From the NCBI GenBank assembly GCA_001510575.1, contig LNGK01000004.1, positions 663,989-727,988 of the forward strand: a stretch of DNA of 64,000 nucleotides, written 5' to 3'. The translations under genes and the position numbers were made by a program. Source of the stretch: Knoxdaviesia capensis (taxonomy: Eukaryota; Ascomycota; Sordariomycetes; Microascales; Gondwanamycetaceae). Below are positions 1 to 11,726 of this stretch, piece after piece. The notes beneath the pieces are model-generated. The model was given only the letters and a program-made list of their open reading frames with translations, did no database searches and was not told where the DNA came from. Numbering within the stretch: the stretch's first letter is position 1; each line of letters opens with the position of its first letter.

Positions 1-320
1 CGTCGCCAGACCTGAGGCACTGGTTCAACCCCGTTGGTTTTCAATGTCTTAGGGATACTGACGCATGCCAAAGTCGTCACTGAGTTCGTTGGAGCCAGAG
101 AAGGAAAGACAGCCGCGAATGACGTGAGTCCCGTAGCAGACTCCCCGACTCCTATGCACTTTCTTTCTAAACAGATACAGTGGCAAGTTTTTATAGCCCT
201 GTATTCGGTCAGGGGAACGAAGGCCGATTCATTCAGCGAAATGGGCAAACCTAGACCTCGGAGGATACTTCGATATCTCGTTTGCTTTAGTTGATCGAAA
301 TTAGGAGTGCGGGCTCCCTC

Positions 321-369
321 TTCCCCCCCCCCCCCCCCCAAAAAAAAAAAAAAAAAAAGAAAAAAAAAA
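321..369 (+). repeat. Poly-C/poly-A homopolymer block
   Basis: A run of about 15 C is followed directly by about 18 A, one G and 9 more A. The block lies in non-coding sequence with no target-site duplication or element attached to it. Such a tract is prone to length change and to sequencing error. Confidence 0.85.
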
Positions 370-1639
370 CGGTATATTATCGTCATCATTATCATCATTA
401 TTATTATACATCCCTTGCATCGTTAACACTATCCGTCGCAATGCCTGCATGTCCATCCATCCAGGCGCCGACTAGCATAAGAAAGACCTCCGCCACACTA
501 GTAGCTAGTAAGTAGCACAAGTAACACCGCAGACGCAATGTCGCTGATCAAGGTGTGTTTGTACTCCAAATTGAGATTGGCACTGTCTCGACACTAACAC
601 AGCAAACCTCGGGCCGGGGCCGGGGACACTGTAACGTCGTTGATCTAGAGAGGTCGTGCTGGTGTTGCAAGTGAGAGGGGGGGTGTGATAGTCGCACACT
701 TTATCTCCCTTTTCAATACGGAGCAGGCACGTCAGCAAATCCGGGCGGTACTTCTGAGGAAGTCTAGATAGCCCGGTGATCTCTCCATGTTTTTTTTTTT
801 TAATACTTTTCCCACTCAATTCAGTCTTAACCCGAGGCTGTTTCGGTGTTCCGTTTGATCTACACATAAATCTTGCTATGGGCGAGGCTGCTGCCCTGGT
901 CCTCTATGCAACCCAAATCAACTGTTAGACATGATCCACATAGCGTCGTGGCACTAAATCGTTTGCCAGGAACATGCGGAAAATCATGTACTCAACATGC
1001 AAGCGCAACATTCTCACCCGTCGCCATCGTCATCGAAGTTATCGTGCTTCCCAGCATTCTGGTGCCCTAGACATTAGAGTTGGGCACTTGCACGATCCCC
1101 TTTTCTTATCTTTGCTAGGTAAGCTTCAAACACCACCTTGCCGCAGCTGATGCTAATGATGCCTGTTTCTCTGGCATCTCTCGGCATGTACTGTATGTCT
1201 AGGTACAGTAGGTTCCATGGCTTAATACTACTTAGTGCTTTCCACTTTAGTATTTTGATGGCATTCAAAGCCCATTCTTGAATGCAATAGTTGTTTAAGA
1301 TGTGCATGTAATGCGCTAACAGAACTGTCATGTGGATCTCGCTCTGATTAGCTACTGTAAATCGAGGAAGGTACGAGTCTGTGCAAGGACCACTCCCGTT
1401 GACTGGTTGCGCCTTCCAAACCGTGCTAAATACACGGCTGAGGCGGTCTCGTGGCCTTCACCGGTCAGCTCTTTCTGTTTCTGTTCAACCACCGAAGACT
1501 CTTATCTCCTAGCCGAGTCGACCGGATTGAGTCAGGTGGACGATCAATGGTTATGCCATATATCTGGGAAAGAGAGGGAAAATTCTGAGAAGGAGCCAAG
1601 AAACGAGGAAGCGAGAAGGATCAAAACATGCAAGTGAGT

Positions 1640-1671
1640 CAAAAAAAAAAAATTTTTTTTGGGGGGGGGGC
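1640..1671 (+). repeat. A-T-G homopolymer block
   Basis: Three successive homopolymer runs, about 12 A, 8 T and 10 G, occur in non-coding sequence. The A/T part can form a perfect hairpin stem. No gene or mobile element borders it. Confidence 0.8.
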
Positions 1672-4600
1672 GGGAGCTTCCTGTAACGTTCACATCGCTA
1701 TTCTTATACCATCCACATACTGGTCGTGTGAATCAACTCAGCCTAACCCCAAGTGAGTACATACACCCCTCCTCCCCTGATCCTTCCTTTTGATCTATCC
1801 TACTATCTATACCGTCTTTTTGCTTGCAGGTCTTTTCTGCCGCTTCTGCTTTTCTTTTTCCTCTTCAGCCCGCTTCTTGCGTGAATAGGAAAATTCATCC
1901 TCGTTCCATTCTTTTTACCGAGGTCGCATTTAACTCTGTTTCCTGTCGGTCGAGCAAGAAACAAAGCCTGAAGGAAACCTCTCTCTATTGAGTGGTCGGT
2001 CAACACTCACGCGCGGACGGCTACCCATCTCTCAAGTCAATCTCACACTGCCGACATCTTGTGGGACAGTATCAGGGCGTGTAAGTGAGTACATCTATCA
2101 ACCTGCAGGTAGGTGTTACATGAAGTCACGCAATTGAGTGTGGTGAGAAGAGAGGCGTGTGCATCTGCCTTTGCATGGGTCTTGGCTAATGGTCGCTTGA
2201 CCTTTATTTTCATTTTCATTTTTTCAGGTTGTTGTTTTCAAACCCTCTCATTCCTGTGTGATGTGGTGATACTCCGTATCGGGACCGGACCGGAATCGGG
2301 ATCAAATGACCGGCAAGAACGCTGATTGGCTGGATTTTCCTGACTCTGTTCCCGTGTTGTCGCATTACGCTGTGCCTCTTGTTTGTGGATGGCTAAGTTT
2401 ATTGGCTCTTCCACGGAAAGCTTGGGCCCATACCCAGACATTGGATCTGGCTAGCAGGTTAGGCTAGAAATGTTCTCGCCGCGGGGTGTTATCCGCCATA
2501 TTTCGCGTGCTGGGTTGCACTCGAGGTGTGGAATGCGTCAAAGTCAAATCTCACCCAGTGAGCCACCGATGGCTTGACTCGGATCGGAGTTAATCCGATT
2601 CCCCATGGGTTTTAACACCGATGTATGTTGACCAAATGCCCAGTAGAAAAAAGGTCAGCCGATAATATATGTTTGAGCAACTATGAAGCCCCTTCCTCAG
2701 GTGTTGCAGCTCACAGGACCAGGCACATCCTCACCACAAAGGAGCTTTCTCTTCTTCCCTTTTCAGGTTGACTCAAAGATGTGTATGTAGGTATGAACTA
2801 CAGGGCATTGACCTTGCGATAGCATCCCCACACCGCCGTCGGTCATCTGCGAAATGCCGAATAATGCCGAGAGGTTGAGCAGGTGGGATTAGAGCAGGTA
2901 ATAAGCATGCTTCACATAGTTCCACCAACTTCCAAGTATGTGCAGTCCATTCAACCTTCAAACCGAAACGGCCTCGAAAATTTAGTCCCGATCTCCATCA
3001 CCATCCATTCTCTTGGCCGGTTTTGACCACGAGCCACCGAGTTTGTGGCTGGCTGGGCTGGCCCTTGCCAACTAACCCATGGAAGATTGTCAGGCAGGTT
3101 ACACCGGGCGGGTGTATGTGGTGGTCTCAGGCGGAAAGTTACTAACCCTCACTGGACTGACCGGCAAACTCCTATGAGACCCTCCACTTACACGATCAGG
3201 CCTTCCTTGGGTGAAGCTTTTCAGAGCATAGGCATCTGCTCGCCTGAAATGCTTGCCTCGCTAAGATGCTCATCATTTTTCTCTCACATTCCACTTGTAT
3301 GATGCACATGTTCATTAATGCTAGCTCGACTAACACGAAAATATTATAGTCAATTCAGACTTTACCCTTGAGATGCAACAAGAGATGCCCTGCTGGCGAG
3401 AAGTCTAGGCGACCACGTTGAGGAATCCACCGCCTTTTGCTTTCGGCCATGCCGACCAGACCTCGACATGCACCAGCACCGCTTAGTCCAGCCGACTCGC
3501 ATATGACTATGCCCAACGTCGATGTTCTTTGGCTTCGACGGCAGCGCGAACCAATCATGGCCCCCCACAGAAGCGAGAGAGGGGTTCGATATGTGATCTA
3601 GCTTCCAGCCGAATGCCCGAGTTTCCCATGCCACCGAGGTACGTACTGTGTACAGTATATACGGTCCTCCGATACTCAGACATACGGGCTTTGCGGGACG
3701 GCGCAGCCCGAAGATAGACAAAATTTACGTGCGGGTCAACCTACGCGTGAGACTTGGTGATCTTGCGACACAACCAACTACTCGGGCCGGGCTATATGGG
3801 AAATTCAAGCCAGCAGAAGAGTTGAGGCGGCCTCGAAGTTTGTAGGTGAAACCCCCACTCCCCATTTTGAGCTACCGGGCAGCAGAGTACCAAGCAACAT
3901 ATACTCAACAACGGTTCAGGTGATGACTGCAGGCCAGCTGCGAGAATGTGAAATGGAACGACTACACCCAGAAAATGTGTGATTTGTTGTCTAATTTCAA
4001 TTCTGATTAACCCTCTCCAGCGGGACCAAAAAAAGGGGGGGAGGGGAAGAAGAGGAGATAGGCCAGCCGATATTCATATCTCATCTCATACAGTGCGGTC
4101 AAGTGAGCATTCTTGGAGCTCCTTTAGCCATCGGTCAGCCAATTTTTCAGCTCTGATTGAACCGGCATTGTTCCATAGCTGGAAAGTTTTGTTCTTGAGA
4201 GCAAAAAAGATAGGGAGAGAGGACGGAGGAGGGGGTGTGGGCTAACGAAGCCCAAGAAAAGCAAATTTGGAAGAAAAAGGAAGTCTGGAGGCAGGAATTC
4301 CCTCCAGTTTCGCGGCAGCATTTTGGAAGCTTGACTTACATGCAGTGGGTCACGGTGACGACCTATTCCTCTTTCAACGAATCTCATTCCAACCTCAGCT
4401 TTTGTTGCTTTCTCCTCGACCTTTCTTTTCTATCCCCCTCGCCCTTCAACACACATTACACACTCTCTCACACTCTCCCTTATCCAGGCCCCTGGGCTAG
4501 GGCATGATGGATGCTGGCTAACCTTCGGAGGCTAGGCCCAAATTGAGACTGGTAACCTCCTTCAAAACCGACCGATATCCTGCAACACGGGTGGCCCCAA

Positions 4601-6108
4601 CAAGTATCCTGTTGGTTAGACCAGACGGAATTTGTCTTGGTGGTTCTGAAATCGTGTGATGGCAAGTTTCAAGGTTCGAACCCGAGAGCAACCGAGCAAG
4701 GGAGCTGGGTTCGGGACTTGCTGAAAGCCCTCCCCCTTTTTATCTTATTTTTTTTTATTTTTTTATTTTTATTTTTTAGTGACGATCCTCTAAGAGTAAA
4801 GGAAGAAGGAAAGAAAATAGGAAAGCTAGAAAAAGAAAAGAAAGAAAAAAGCAAATGATATTCAAGGCCTGTGTGAGAGTGAGAGCGAGATCGAGTGGCG
4901 AAATTGAAGAGAGTGGAGGAAAAAAAACCAAGGAAGCGTGGGAGATCGCCCGTCCGTCCCTCCGCAAACTAATATTTGGCTTCTCAGCAACTATCAACTT
5001 CAAAAAATGGGGGGAGGCTTCCTTTGCCCCTTCTCCCTTACAACCCGCCCATTCCCTAGGCTTGTCCAGCCCTAGAGAAGAAGGATTCCAGCAAACATCG
5101 ATATCCTTGATAGGCCGGCCAGCTAAAGGGGGATACACCGGCGATCTCTTGAGCTGTAGTGTGGCACTGTACACCGGTATATGGTGTGTGGCAAGGGCTG
5201 GAGATAGCTTGAGCACGGCCTTTTACCTCCGGCCACACCCATCCACCAACACCGGACAAGCAGACGACGCACAGATACACACCAGACAACAGCATAAGAA
5301 AAATGAAGAAGCAGCAGCATTACCATGTATCCTGTGATGGTATACACAGACACGCATGCACACGCCCCCATAACTCTATATTTGTCTTTCTCGCTTCACA
5401 GTTCACAGCTTTTCTTTTCTCGTGCTTGTTTTCCTTTTCTTCCTTTTTTTCCAAATAGTTTCTTTTTTCTTCCAAAGCCTCGATTTCCACCCAATTACCG
5501 ATGCCGCCGGGCGCTTTGGCAAACGCGCTGATCCACTGGTTCTTGTGGCTGTTTCTTTTTTTTCACCGTCTCATCTGCTGCACCTGACTCTTCGGCCTGC
5601 CTCTAGCAACACCACTGCCCACCCCCTCGCTCTCTCCCTGCCCCATCACACCCCCGGTAGCTACCGTCAGTCCCTCGACTGTCATGTGGTGGTGCTTGCT
5701 ACTGGGTGATAGTGGCTATATAAGGTTACATGCTGCTGTCCCAGTTGAGCATCTGCGCGGACCCATCTCCGTGTGTGTCAACTAGGTCGGCATGCATGTC
5801 TACGGAGCTGGAGGTTACGTGTAGCTAGGGGGGGAAGCATGCTTCCTTATCATGAGATAATATTTTGCTTTTATTTTTCTCTCTCCTTTCTCCTTTCACT
5901 TCCTTTTGCTCATCCTCCACTAACAGCCCGTGGGTGTGTTCGTCCACAGCCTCTAGACCTCCAGCATGTGTGTGTCTTCCGATTTCACTATCTGCTCACA
6001 CCCAGACAAGCTGCACACCCCCCCTTCCCGAACACCAGCCGGGAGAGCAGGTAATTGGAGTGATAGATGAAGGGGCGGGTGTGTCTGCACAGGTAAGGGA
6101 TGAGCAGG

Positions 6109-6129
6109 GAGAGAGAGAGAGAGAGAGAG
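6109..6129 (+). repeat. (GA)n microsatellite
   Basis: About ten uninterrupted GA units lie in non-coding sequence, just before a short GT-rich stretch. Confidence 0.9.
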
Positions 6130-6592
6130 TGCGTGTGCAATTGAAAGACACAGAACAGTGGGGGAAAAGGGTAGACACTCCTAGACTGCTTCCCTCTGGC
6201 CTTGCTACTGACTGAACTCGCTCACTTCTTTTGCACATAACAGGGATAGCCAGCAACGAGGCTGGTTGGCCAATAGGCAGGAAAGAAGAGAGAGACACTG
6301 CATCATGTATGCAACAGGCAAGACATGGAAAGCCGGCCTCACTACACGCCCCCCCTCCCCTGTCTCTGCATCACTTTCCAGCCTACGTATGTGGTGAACC
6401 TTGAGTACAGAGCCCACCCATCTCTGTGTAAGTCTACCTATATCTGTGATATGCAGATACATGGTGTGCATGACACACAGGGAGCCAACCCCGTACACGC
6501 TCACATGGACGCATGCCACCACAGGTAAAGCGCAGCGAGAGACATTTCTCGACCGAAGCAAAAGGGAGAACGAGCGAATCACTCACATTACA

Positions 6593-6622
6593 ACCACCAC
6601 CACCACCACCACCACCACCACA
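6593..6622 (+). repeat. (ACC)n microsatellite
   Basis: Ten tandem ACC/CAC units without interruption. No open frame through it looks coding. Confidence 0.9.
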
Positions 6623-7019
6623 GGAAGATAGAAAATGAGAAGAAACAAAAAAGCAACCAAAGAAACTGGAAGGAGAAGCAACTTCATCGGAAGAACTGAG
6701 CACTGTTGGGGCCGAAATTACAAACCTATTTTTTTTTAACTTGTTTCTTTTTCTCCATGGTCCCAGCCGTTTGCTGGTGGGTGGTTCCTTTTCCCTTCTC
6801 CCTGGCCATGCCTTTTTTTTCCTTTTTTTTTTTTCTTTTTGCTTGTGCCTGTGTACTAGGTGGCCTGCCTGTGCATCTCATACAGCTGCGATCAAAAAAA
6901 GAAGCTCTGGTCTAATCGCCGATATATCCTTTTTCTTCTGGCCTGTCTCTTAACACGCCTTGCTCCTTCCCTCCCAACTCTGTGCCTTCCTCAGACACAA
7001 CATGGCTCCCCGGATTCTC

Positions 7020-7026
7020 TATAAAA
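7020..7026 (+). promoter_or_regulatory. Candidate TATA box of the aminotransferase gene
   Basis: TATAAAA lies about 345 bp upstream of the chosen start codon. It is followed by a long CT-rich tract to about 7190, an arrangement common around fungal transcription starts. The use of this box is inferred, not shown. Confidence 0.45.
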
Positions 7027-7367
7027 CGGGCCTCCCCCCCGTCCTCTCGTTTCCAACTTCTCTCACACTCACTCCTTCATTTCAACACTTATCTTCTTCA
7101 CCATCTTGCTCCCCTTCTTATTCATATCCCGACCTTCCCCTTCCCTCCTTATCCTCTTTCTGTTCATCCACTCCCTTGTATACTGACTGATTCACCCAAG
7201 CCAAGTCAAACACACAGCCCAGTTACTCTCTTACACGAGAACATATCATATACCATATACATTGCAGGTAGACTCTCACATACAAGCACCTTGTTCTATA
7301 AAATCAAAGCCGCTGTCTCCATCAGGCCATATACTTCCAGATCTCCGTCAAAACATATATATTCATC

Positions 7368-9136
7368 ATGACTGTCGTGCATCTCTACCAGCCTGCCGCC
7401 GAGGTTGATGATATGCGGAAGATTGTGAAGGTGTTTGCTGCCCACAAGCCTGTTGTGACCAGCTGCAGCGGCCACCATCTGCATCTTGAAGACGGCCGAC
7501 ACATCCTGGACGGCTGCGGTGGAGCCGCAGTTGCCTGCTTGGGCTACAGCCGCGAAGATGTCTGCTCTTCAATCTACACGCAGGCCCGCACGGCTCCATA
7601 GTAAGTTATGGCGCTGATTTATGTCACAAACCTCGGGGGATTTCTTGGGTGGGAGCAGACGGTTACTGTCAAAACGTCACGTTGCAAGCTGGTGGAGAAT
7701 ATCAGCCTGCAGCTGACCGTTCTTGTTTCTCAAAACTTGTGTTTGTGTTTCCCGCGTCTCACTAGGCCAAGGAACCCGTACCTAACACAAATGTTTGTCT
7801 TCCTAGTGTTCCCTGGGCATTTCTGGACAACCGCCCGGCCCGCGACCTTCGTGACTTTCTCATCAGATCTACTGGAAGTCTGATGGGCAAAGTTTACATT
7901 ACTTGCTCTGGTATGTGGATGGAGTTGCTGATTCAGTTCAAAGCCGGCTTTTCCCCCTAGCAATCACTACCGAAGTGGGCCAGATTGGACATTACCCAAA
8001 CTAACTCACGTGAATCCACAGGATCGGAGGCCGTGGAAGCCAGTGTGAAGCTGGCCCGCGAATACTTCATCTGGAAGGGCGAGCCGGAGCGAATGAACTT
8101 CATTGCCCGGGACACTTCGTATCACGGATGCACTTTGGGTGCTCTGTCAATCTCCGGCCATGTTGCTCGCCGGGCCCCCTTTCTGGCGCTGCTTCCGCCC
8201 ATGGTTCGCCGCATCCCAGCGTGCAACGAGTACCGCCAGCGCCAAAAGGGAGAAACTGCTGAGCAGTTCCTGGCCCGCAAAGTTGAAGAGATTGAAGCAA
8301 CCTTCCAGGATCTCGGCCCAGACACTGTTGCCGGTGTGGTGATTGAGCCTGTGGTTGGTGCAGCGCTTGGCTGCACTCCTGCGGTCGACGGCTACCTCAA
8401 GGCACTGCGGGACATTTGTGATAAGTACGGCTCACTGCTCATCTTCGACGAGGTCATGTGTGGCATGGGCCGCACAGGTTATCTCCATGCCTGGGAGAAG
8501 GAGGGTGTTATTCCGGACATGCAAACCATTGGAAAGGGGCTGGGAGCCGGATACCAGCCGGTGTCGGCTCTTATGGTCAGCCGCAAGATCGCCAATCTCA
8601 TCAACAAGCCTGGGCATGGATTCACCCATGGACATACCTACCAGGACCACCCGGTTACATCAGCTGCGGCCCTGACCGTTCAGCACGCCATTATGAGAGA
8701 GAATCTCCTGGATAATGTTCGCGCCCAAGGCGATGAGCTCGGCCGGCTCTTGTGGGAGCGCCTGGGCAACCACCCGAATGTCGGTGACATCCGTGGCCGT
8801 GGACTGTTCTGGGGGGTTGAGTTTGTTCGTGATCGTGAAACCAAGGAGCCCTTCACGATTGACACCCAGGTGTCCCGTCGGGTCCATCTGAAGGCCATGG
8901 CCGACCCCCTCAACCTGATGATCTACTACGGCCAGGGCTGCGCTGGAGAAGGCAAGGGAGACCATATCATGCTGTGCCCGGCCTATAATATCACCACCGA
9001 CCTCATTTACGAGATTGTCGACAAGCTGACAATTGCCGTTCATCAGGCCTTTGGCGATATCCATGCCGGCGTGTCTCTCCCTGAGGATGCGCCGCCCGTT
9101 GTGGGAGATGCCGAGTGCCTGGATGACGATTTTTGA
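7368..9136 (+). CDS. Class III PLP-dependent aminotransferase
   Basis: Exons 7368-7600, 7807-7910 and 8022-9136 join to a 483-residue protein. It belongs to the fold-type I, class III (ornithine/GABA/omega) aminotransferases, which move an amino group from an amino acid or amine to a keto acid using pyridoxal phosphate. The cofactor motifs are clear: CSGSEAVE near residue 111 (phosphate contact), YHG near 146, FDEV around 254-257 (Asp255 pairs with the pyridine nitrogen) and the Schiff-base lysine Lys284 in TIGKGLG. Length fits the family. The first ATG follows a CT-rich leader; both introns have GT-AG ends and their removal restores a continuous family alignment (TCSGSEAVEA spans intron 2). 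No clear mitochondrial presequence is seen. The substrate cannot be read from sequence; fungal paralogues are often annotated as acetylornithine- or beta-alanine-type enzymes. It is convergent with the redoxin gene. Confidence 0.92.
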
Positions 9137-9800
9137 TTTTCTTTTCCTCGCGCCGGTTAACAGTATCAAGCAGAAGTGAAGCAGAAGTTTGATGGGCTAT
9201 AGACCTATCTTTTTTTTCTTCTTCCTGTTTTATACAGCGGCAACATGCTTATATAGAGGAGGTCACAGCAGTGCTGTGCCATATGGGGTTTAGGGTTTAG
9301 GGTCTAGGAGACTGTACATGAGGTTCTCCTGACTATCTGCCAAAGCCGTGCGATGGTCTTTTTCCGGATTTTCATGAGGATTTCTTTCTTCCTCCTTTTT
9401 TGAGCCTTTTATGATGGCATCTTTTCTATATTTGGGATTTTCAGTTTCACGTCCGTTTATTCCCCTTTACACCACTTGGTATCTTTTGGTCTTTTTCTTT
9501 TGGTCTGGATTTTGAAGTCAGTTCAGTACATGTGAGCCACTTTCACGTTCTGCGTTTTTATCTTTGGATTTTCCTTTCCTTGTCCTTTGATTTCTTCTGC
9601 TATTTTCTCCAAGGCCCTGGCCCTGCCAGGGAGGTTATTTTTTTTTTCCCTCTTCCTATTCTCTTTTTTTTTTTTAAACTACACGACCTGAAGATACTTT
9701 TTACTTTTGATTCCCTAACTACAATTAGGAGACGACATATCTGTGGGCGATTGATGAATTCTGTCATGTGTAATTTTGAATGTTGGCTGTCTCGGCTTCA
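9137..9800. other. Intergenic region between convergent genes
   Basis: This 664-bp stretch separates the 3' ends of the aminotransferase (+) and redoxin (-) genes. It is T-rich on the + strand and holds the two 3' untranslated regions. A short telomere-like run lies at 9286-9302. Nothing else is recognised. Confidence 0.7.
9286..9302 (+). repeat. Short TTTAGGG-type interstitial repeat
   Basis: Two TTTAGGG units preceded by GGG (positions 9286-9302) lie in the 3' flank of the aminotransferase gene. Such short runs resemble telomere repeats or binding sites for TTAGGG-binding factors; they are too short to call an interstitial telomere. Confidence 0.5.
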
Positions 9801-10542
9801 TCATTTGCTAATCTTCGCGCCTAACCCTAGACTTTTGACACCTTCATTTAGGTCAGGCACATCGCCGAGCGTGGACGACACATGCCTCCAACGAACAATA
9901 CCGTCGGAATCAACAGCGAAGGCACCTGAGTCCTGCCAGCGGGAGCCGCTCTTGGTGGCGCGGGTCCAGATGTTCTCCTGCATGGCCAGGCGGTAGGCAG
10001 CGACGACGTTCCAGGGGCTTATGGTGTGCCAGGTGGTGGAGACACCGAGGCCCCACTGGGCGTAGATGGCGCGGTCGGTGTCGACGACGGTCTCGGCCTC
10101 CCACTCGCCGCCGACGGCGATGATCCACTGCTCGGTGTCCTGCGGGGAGGAGTGTGAGACGGCGATGCAGCGCAGGGTGGGGATGGCGAGGGAGAGGGCG
10201 GTTAGGGATCTGAAGGCTTTTTCGCCGACTATTTGAGTAGTAGTGATGTTAGATAATGTCAAGGGAGAGAGGCATATATATAAATAGAGAGAGAGAGAGA
10301 GAGAGTGTGTGTGTGTGTGTGTGTGTGAATGGGGGATACGACTTACATGGACACCCGCAGTGGGATAGGAACAAAATCAAGGTGGGCCGCGGCGTTTCGG
10401 TGAGGTGCAGAGCAGGCGACTCGGGGGCCAGCGAGCCGACGGCGGGCACTTCGGCGACGTCGGGGCGGGAGCCGGGGGACTGGAAGGATTTGAGCTCGCG
10501 TTGCAGGCCGGTGGAGAGCGACGAGAAGAGGTCTACGGCCAT
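9801..10542 (-). CDS. Thioredoxin-fold AhpC/TSA-like protein
   Basis: Two exons, 10542-10347 and 10228-9801, give 207 residues. The N-terminal half ends in a beta strand followed by HCGCPFGEKAF, with Cys62 and Cys64 at the place where thioredoxin-fold and AhpC/TSA proteins carry their active-site cysteine at the start of a helix. The rest (CIAVSHSS, VGGEWEAETVVD, YAQWGLG, GAFAVDSDGIVRWRH) follows the order of the fungal AhpC/TSA antioxidant family, including the late beta hairpin and the G-x-F-x-VD motif. A peroxide- or thiol-related role is expected from the family but the substrate is unknown. The intron joint CP/FGEK splits a Phe codon and gives the only continuous fold. The intron carries a composite microsatellite (10286-10327). 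Confidence 0.82.
10286..10327 (+). repeat. (GA)n(GT)n microsatellite inside an intron
   Basis: About ten GA units run directly into about eleven GT units. The block lies inside the single 118-bp intron of the redoxin gene, so it fills more than a third of that intron. In transcript sense it reads CA then CT, which places a pyrimidine-rich tract before the acceptor. Confidence 0.9.
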
Positions 10543-11726
10543 GGCTGTGGGGGGTAGGTAGGGTGTTGTGGGCTTGGGGGTTTGGGGGGTTTAGGCGAAG
10601 TGAGACGGTAGGAGGAAATATCGAAAGCCGGGTTTTAGTCTAGAGAGAAAAGCTGTATACTGTATATGGGAAGTGATGTGTGATTGATATTGGTGACGGT
10701 GATATTTTGAGAACACGTGAAGTTAGTTAGGACATCAAGGAGAAAAAAACTAAACTAGCTCAGCTTTCGAAACCTGAGACGTTCTCCCCAGATCTATCTT
10801 ATCGAGCGAAGCACAGGCCACACCACCGTTCCTGCTCGCCAACGAGACGCAAAACAGAGGGGGGTCCGGGCCCAGCTGCTGTGCTGGTGTTGCTGTCCCC
10901 CCCAAGGTTCAACGCGCGCTTCCAGCCCCCGGGCCGGGGGTGGAGGTTTGAACCGGGGTGGAAGTGGAAGGGGAAGGGGGGCCTGGGCCCCGAGCCGAGG
11001 CGGAAAGAAGATCCCGAAAGCCGGGATGGGTGTGTCTCGCCGGTCCCTTAGACAACTCAAGCAACATGTTGTTTTTCTGCTTCCTTCATATCTAGCTACA
11101 CTAGTCCCTATAGGAACATAGCCCATAGAGAAGCTAAGAGTAGCACAACTGAGCCTAACTTGACACCTTCCCCCACAGGAGGCAGCAGCTTAGGGTATCT
11201 ACCACTCGCTATAGGATTCAGGGCACATCGAACTCTAGCCTCGCTTTACTCACTTCCACAGGGGGATACGGTAGCTGTCATAGTGGAGTTTCCTTCGGGA
11301 CTATAGGCGGCACCTATAGGCGGAAGCAGTCTATTTTTAGCGGCCAGGAACCGCGACCCACCGCCTACTGGAGCGAAGGAGCTAGTGGATATCTGGCCCC
11401 CATTTAAATAAAATCAGCTCAGTCATCCTCAGGAAACAATACCCCAAAAGCTAAGATATCGCGCTGATAGCTTCCGCTGAGCTTGTTGCCCCACCTTAGA
11501 ATTTATCATCAAACAATTCTTCACTGCAGCGTGCTCACATGTTCTCGTGTTTCGTTTTCTCTGGCATCATTATCTACCACATGTCCATACCAAGATCCCA
11601 CGTTAAGCCCGGTTGTCAGATACCTCACATTGAATAGAAACACAGCGATAGCACCGTTTCCATTGAGCTGTCTACCATATTCCTCAGCCGCAGCCTTCGT
11701 CCACTCACTTACACGATCTTCGAGCG
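10543..11726. other. Divergent intergenic region, redoxin / DML1
   Basis: This 1.18-kb region lies between two divergent genes. A GC-rich purine block (about 10920-11000) and a stretch with several short direct words (CTATAGGCGG-like, about 11300-11350) are visible, but no gene, complete repeat element or tRNA can be supported. Confidence 0.6.

Larger units (their letters stand above)
1..7367. other. Gene-poor interval upstream of the aminotransferase
   Basis: No recognisable protein, RNA gene or mobile element was found here on either strand. Open stretches are short (the longest about 146 codons), are rich in low-complexity Phe/Ser/Pro or Lys/Glu runs, and share no motif with known families. 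The interval holds homopolymer blocks (321-369, 1640-1671), a GA repeat (6109-6129), an ACC repeat (6593-6622) and many polypyrimidine tracts. The last few hundred bases look like promoter and 5' leader of the aminotransferase gene: TATAAAA at 7020-7026, then strongly CT-rich sequence to about 7190. A fast-evolving or heavily spliced gene cannot be excluded by eye. Confidence 0.55.

Noticed and set aside
4610..4700. GGTTCGAACCC (perfect B-box word) at 4673, with a TGGTTAGACC word upstream
   Set aside because: The T-arm stem has two mismatches of five and no cloverleaf with a matching acceptor stem could be drawn.
10794..11460. Possible decayed mobile element between redoxin and DML1
   Set aside because: Short direct words and a GC-rich block are present, but no terminal repeats, target duplication or coding trace.
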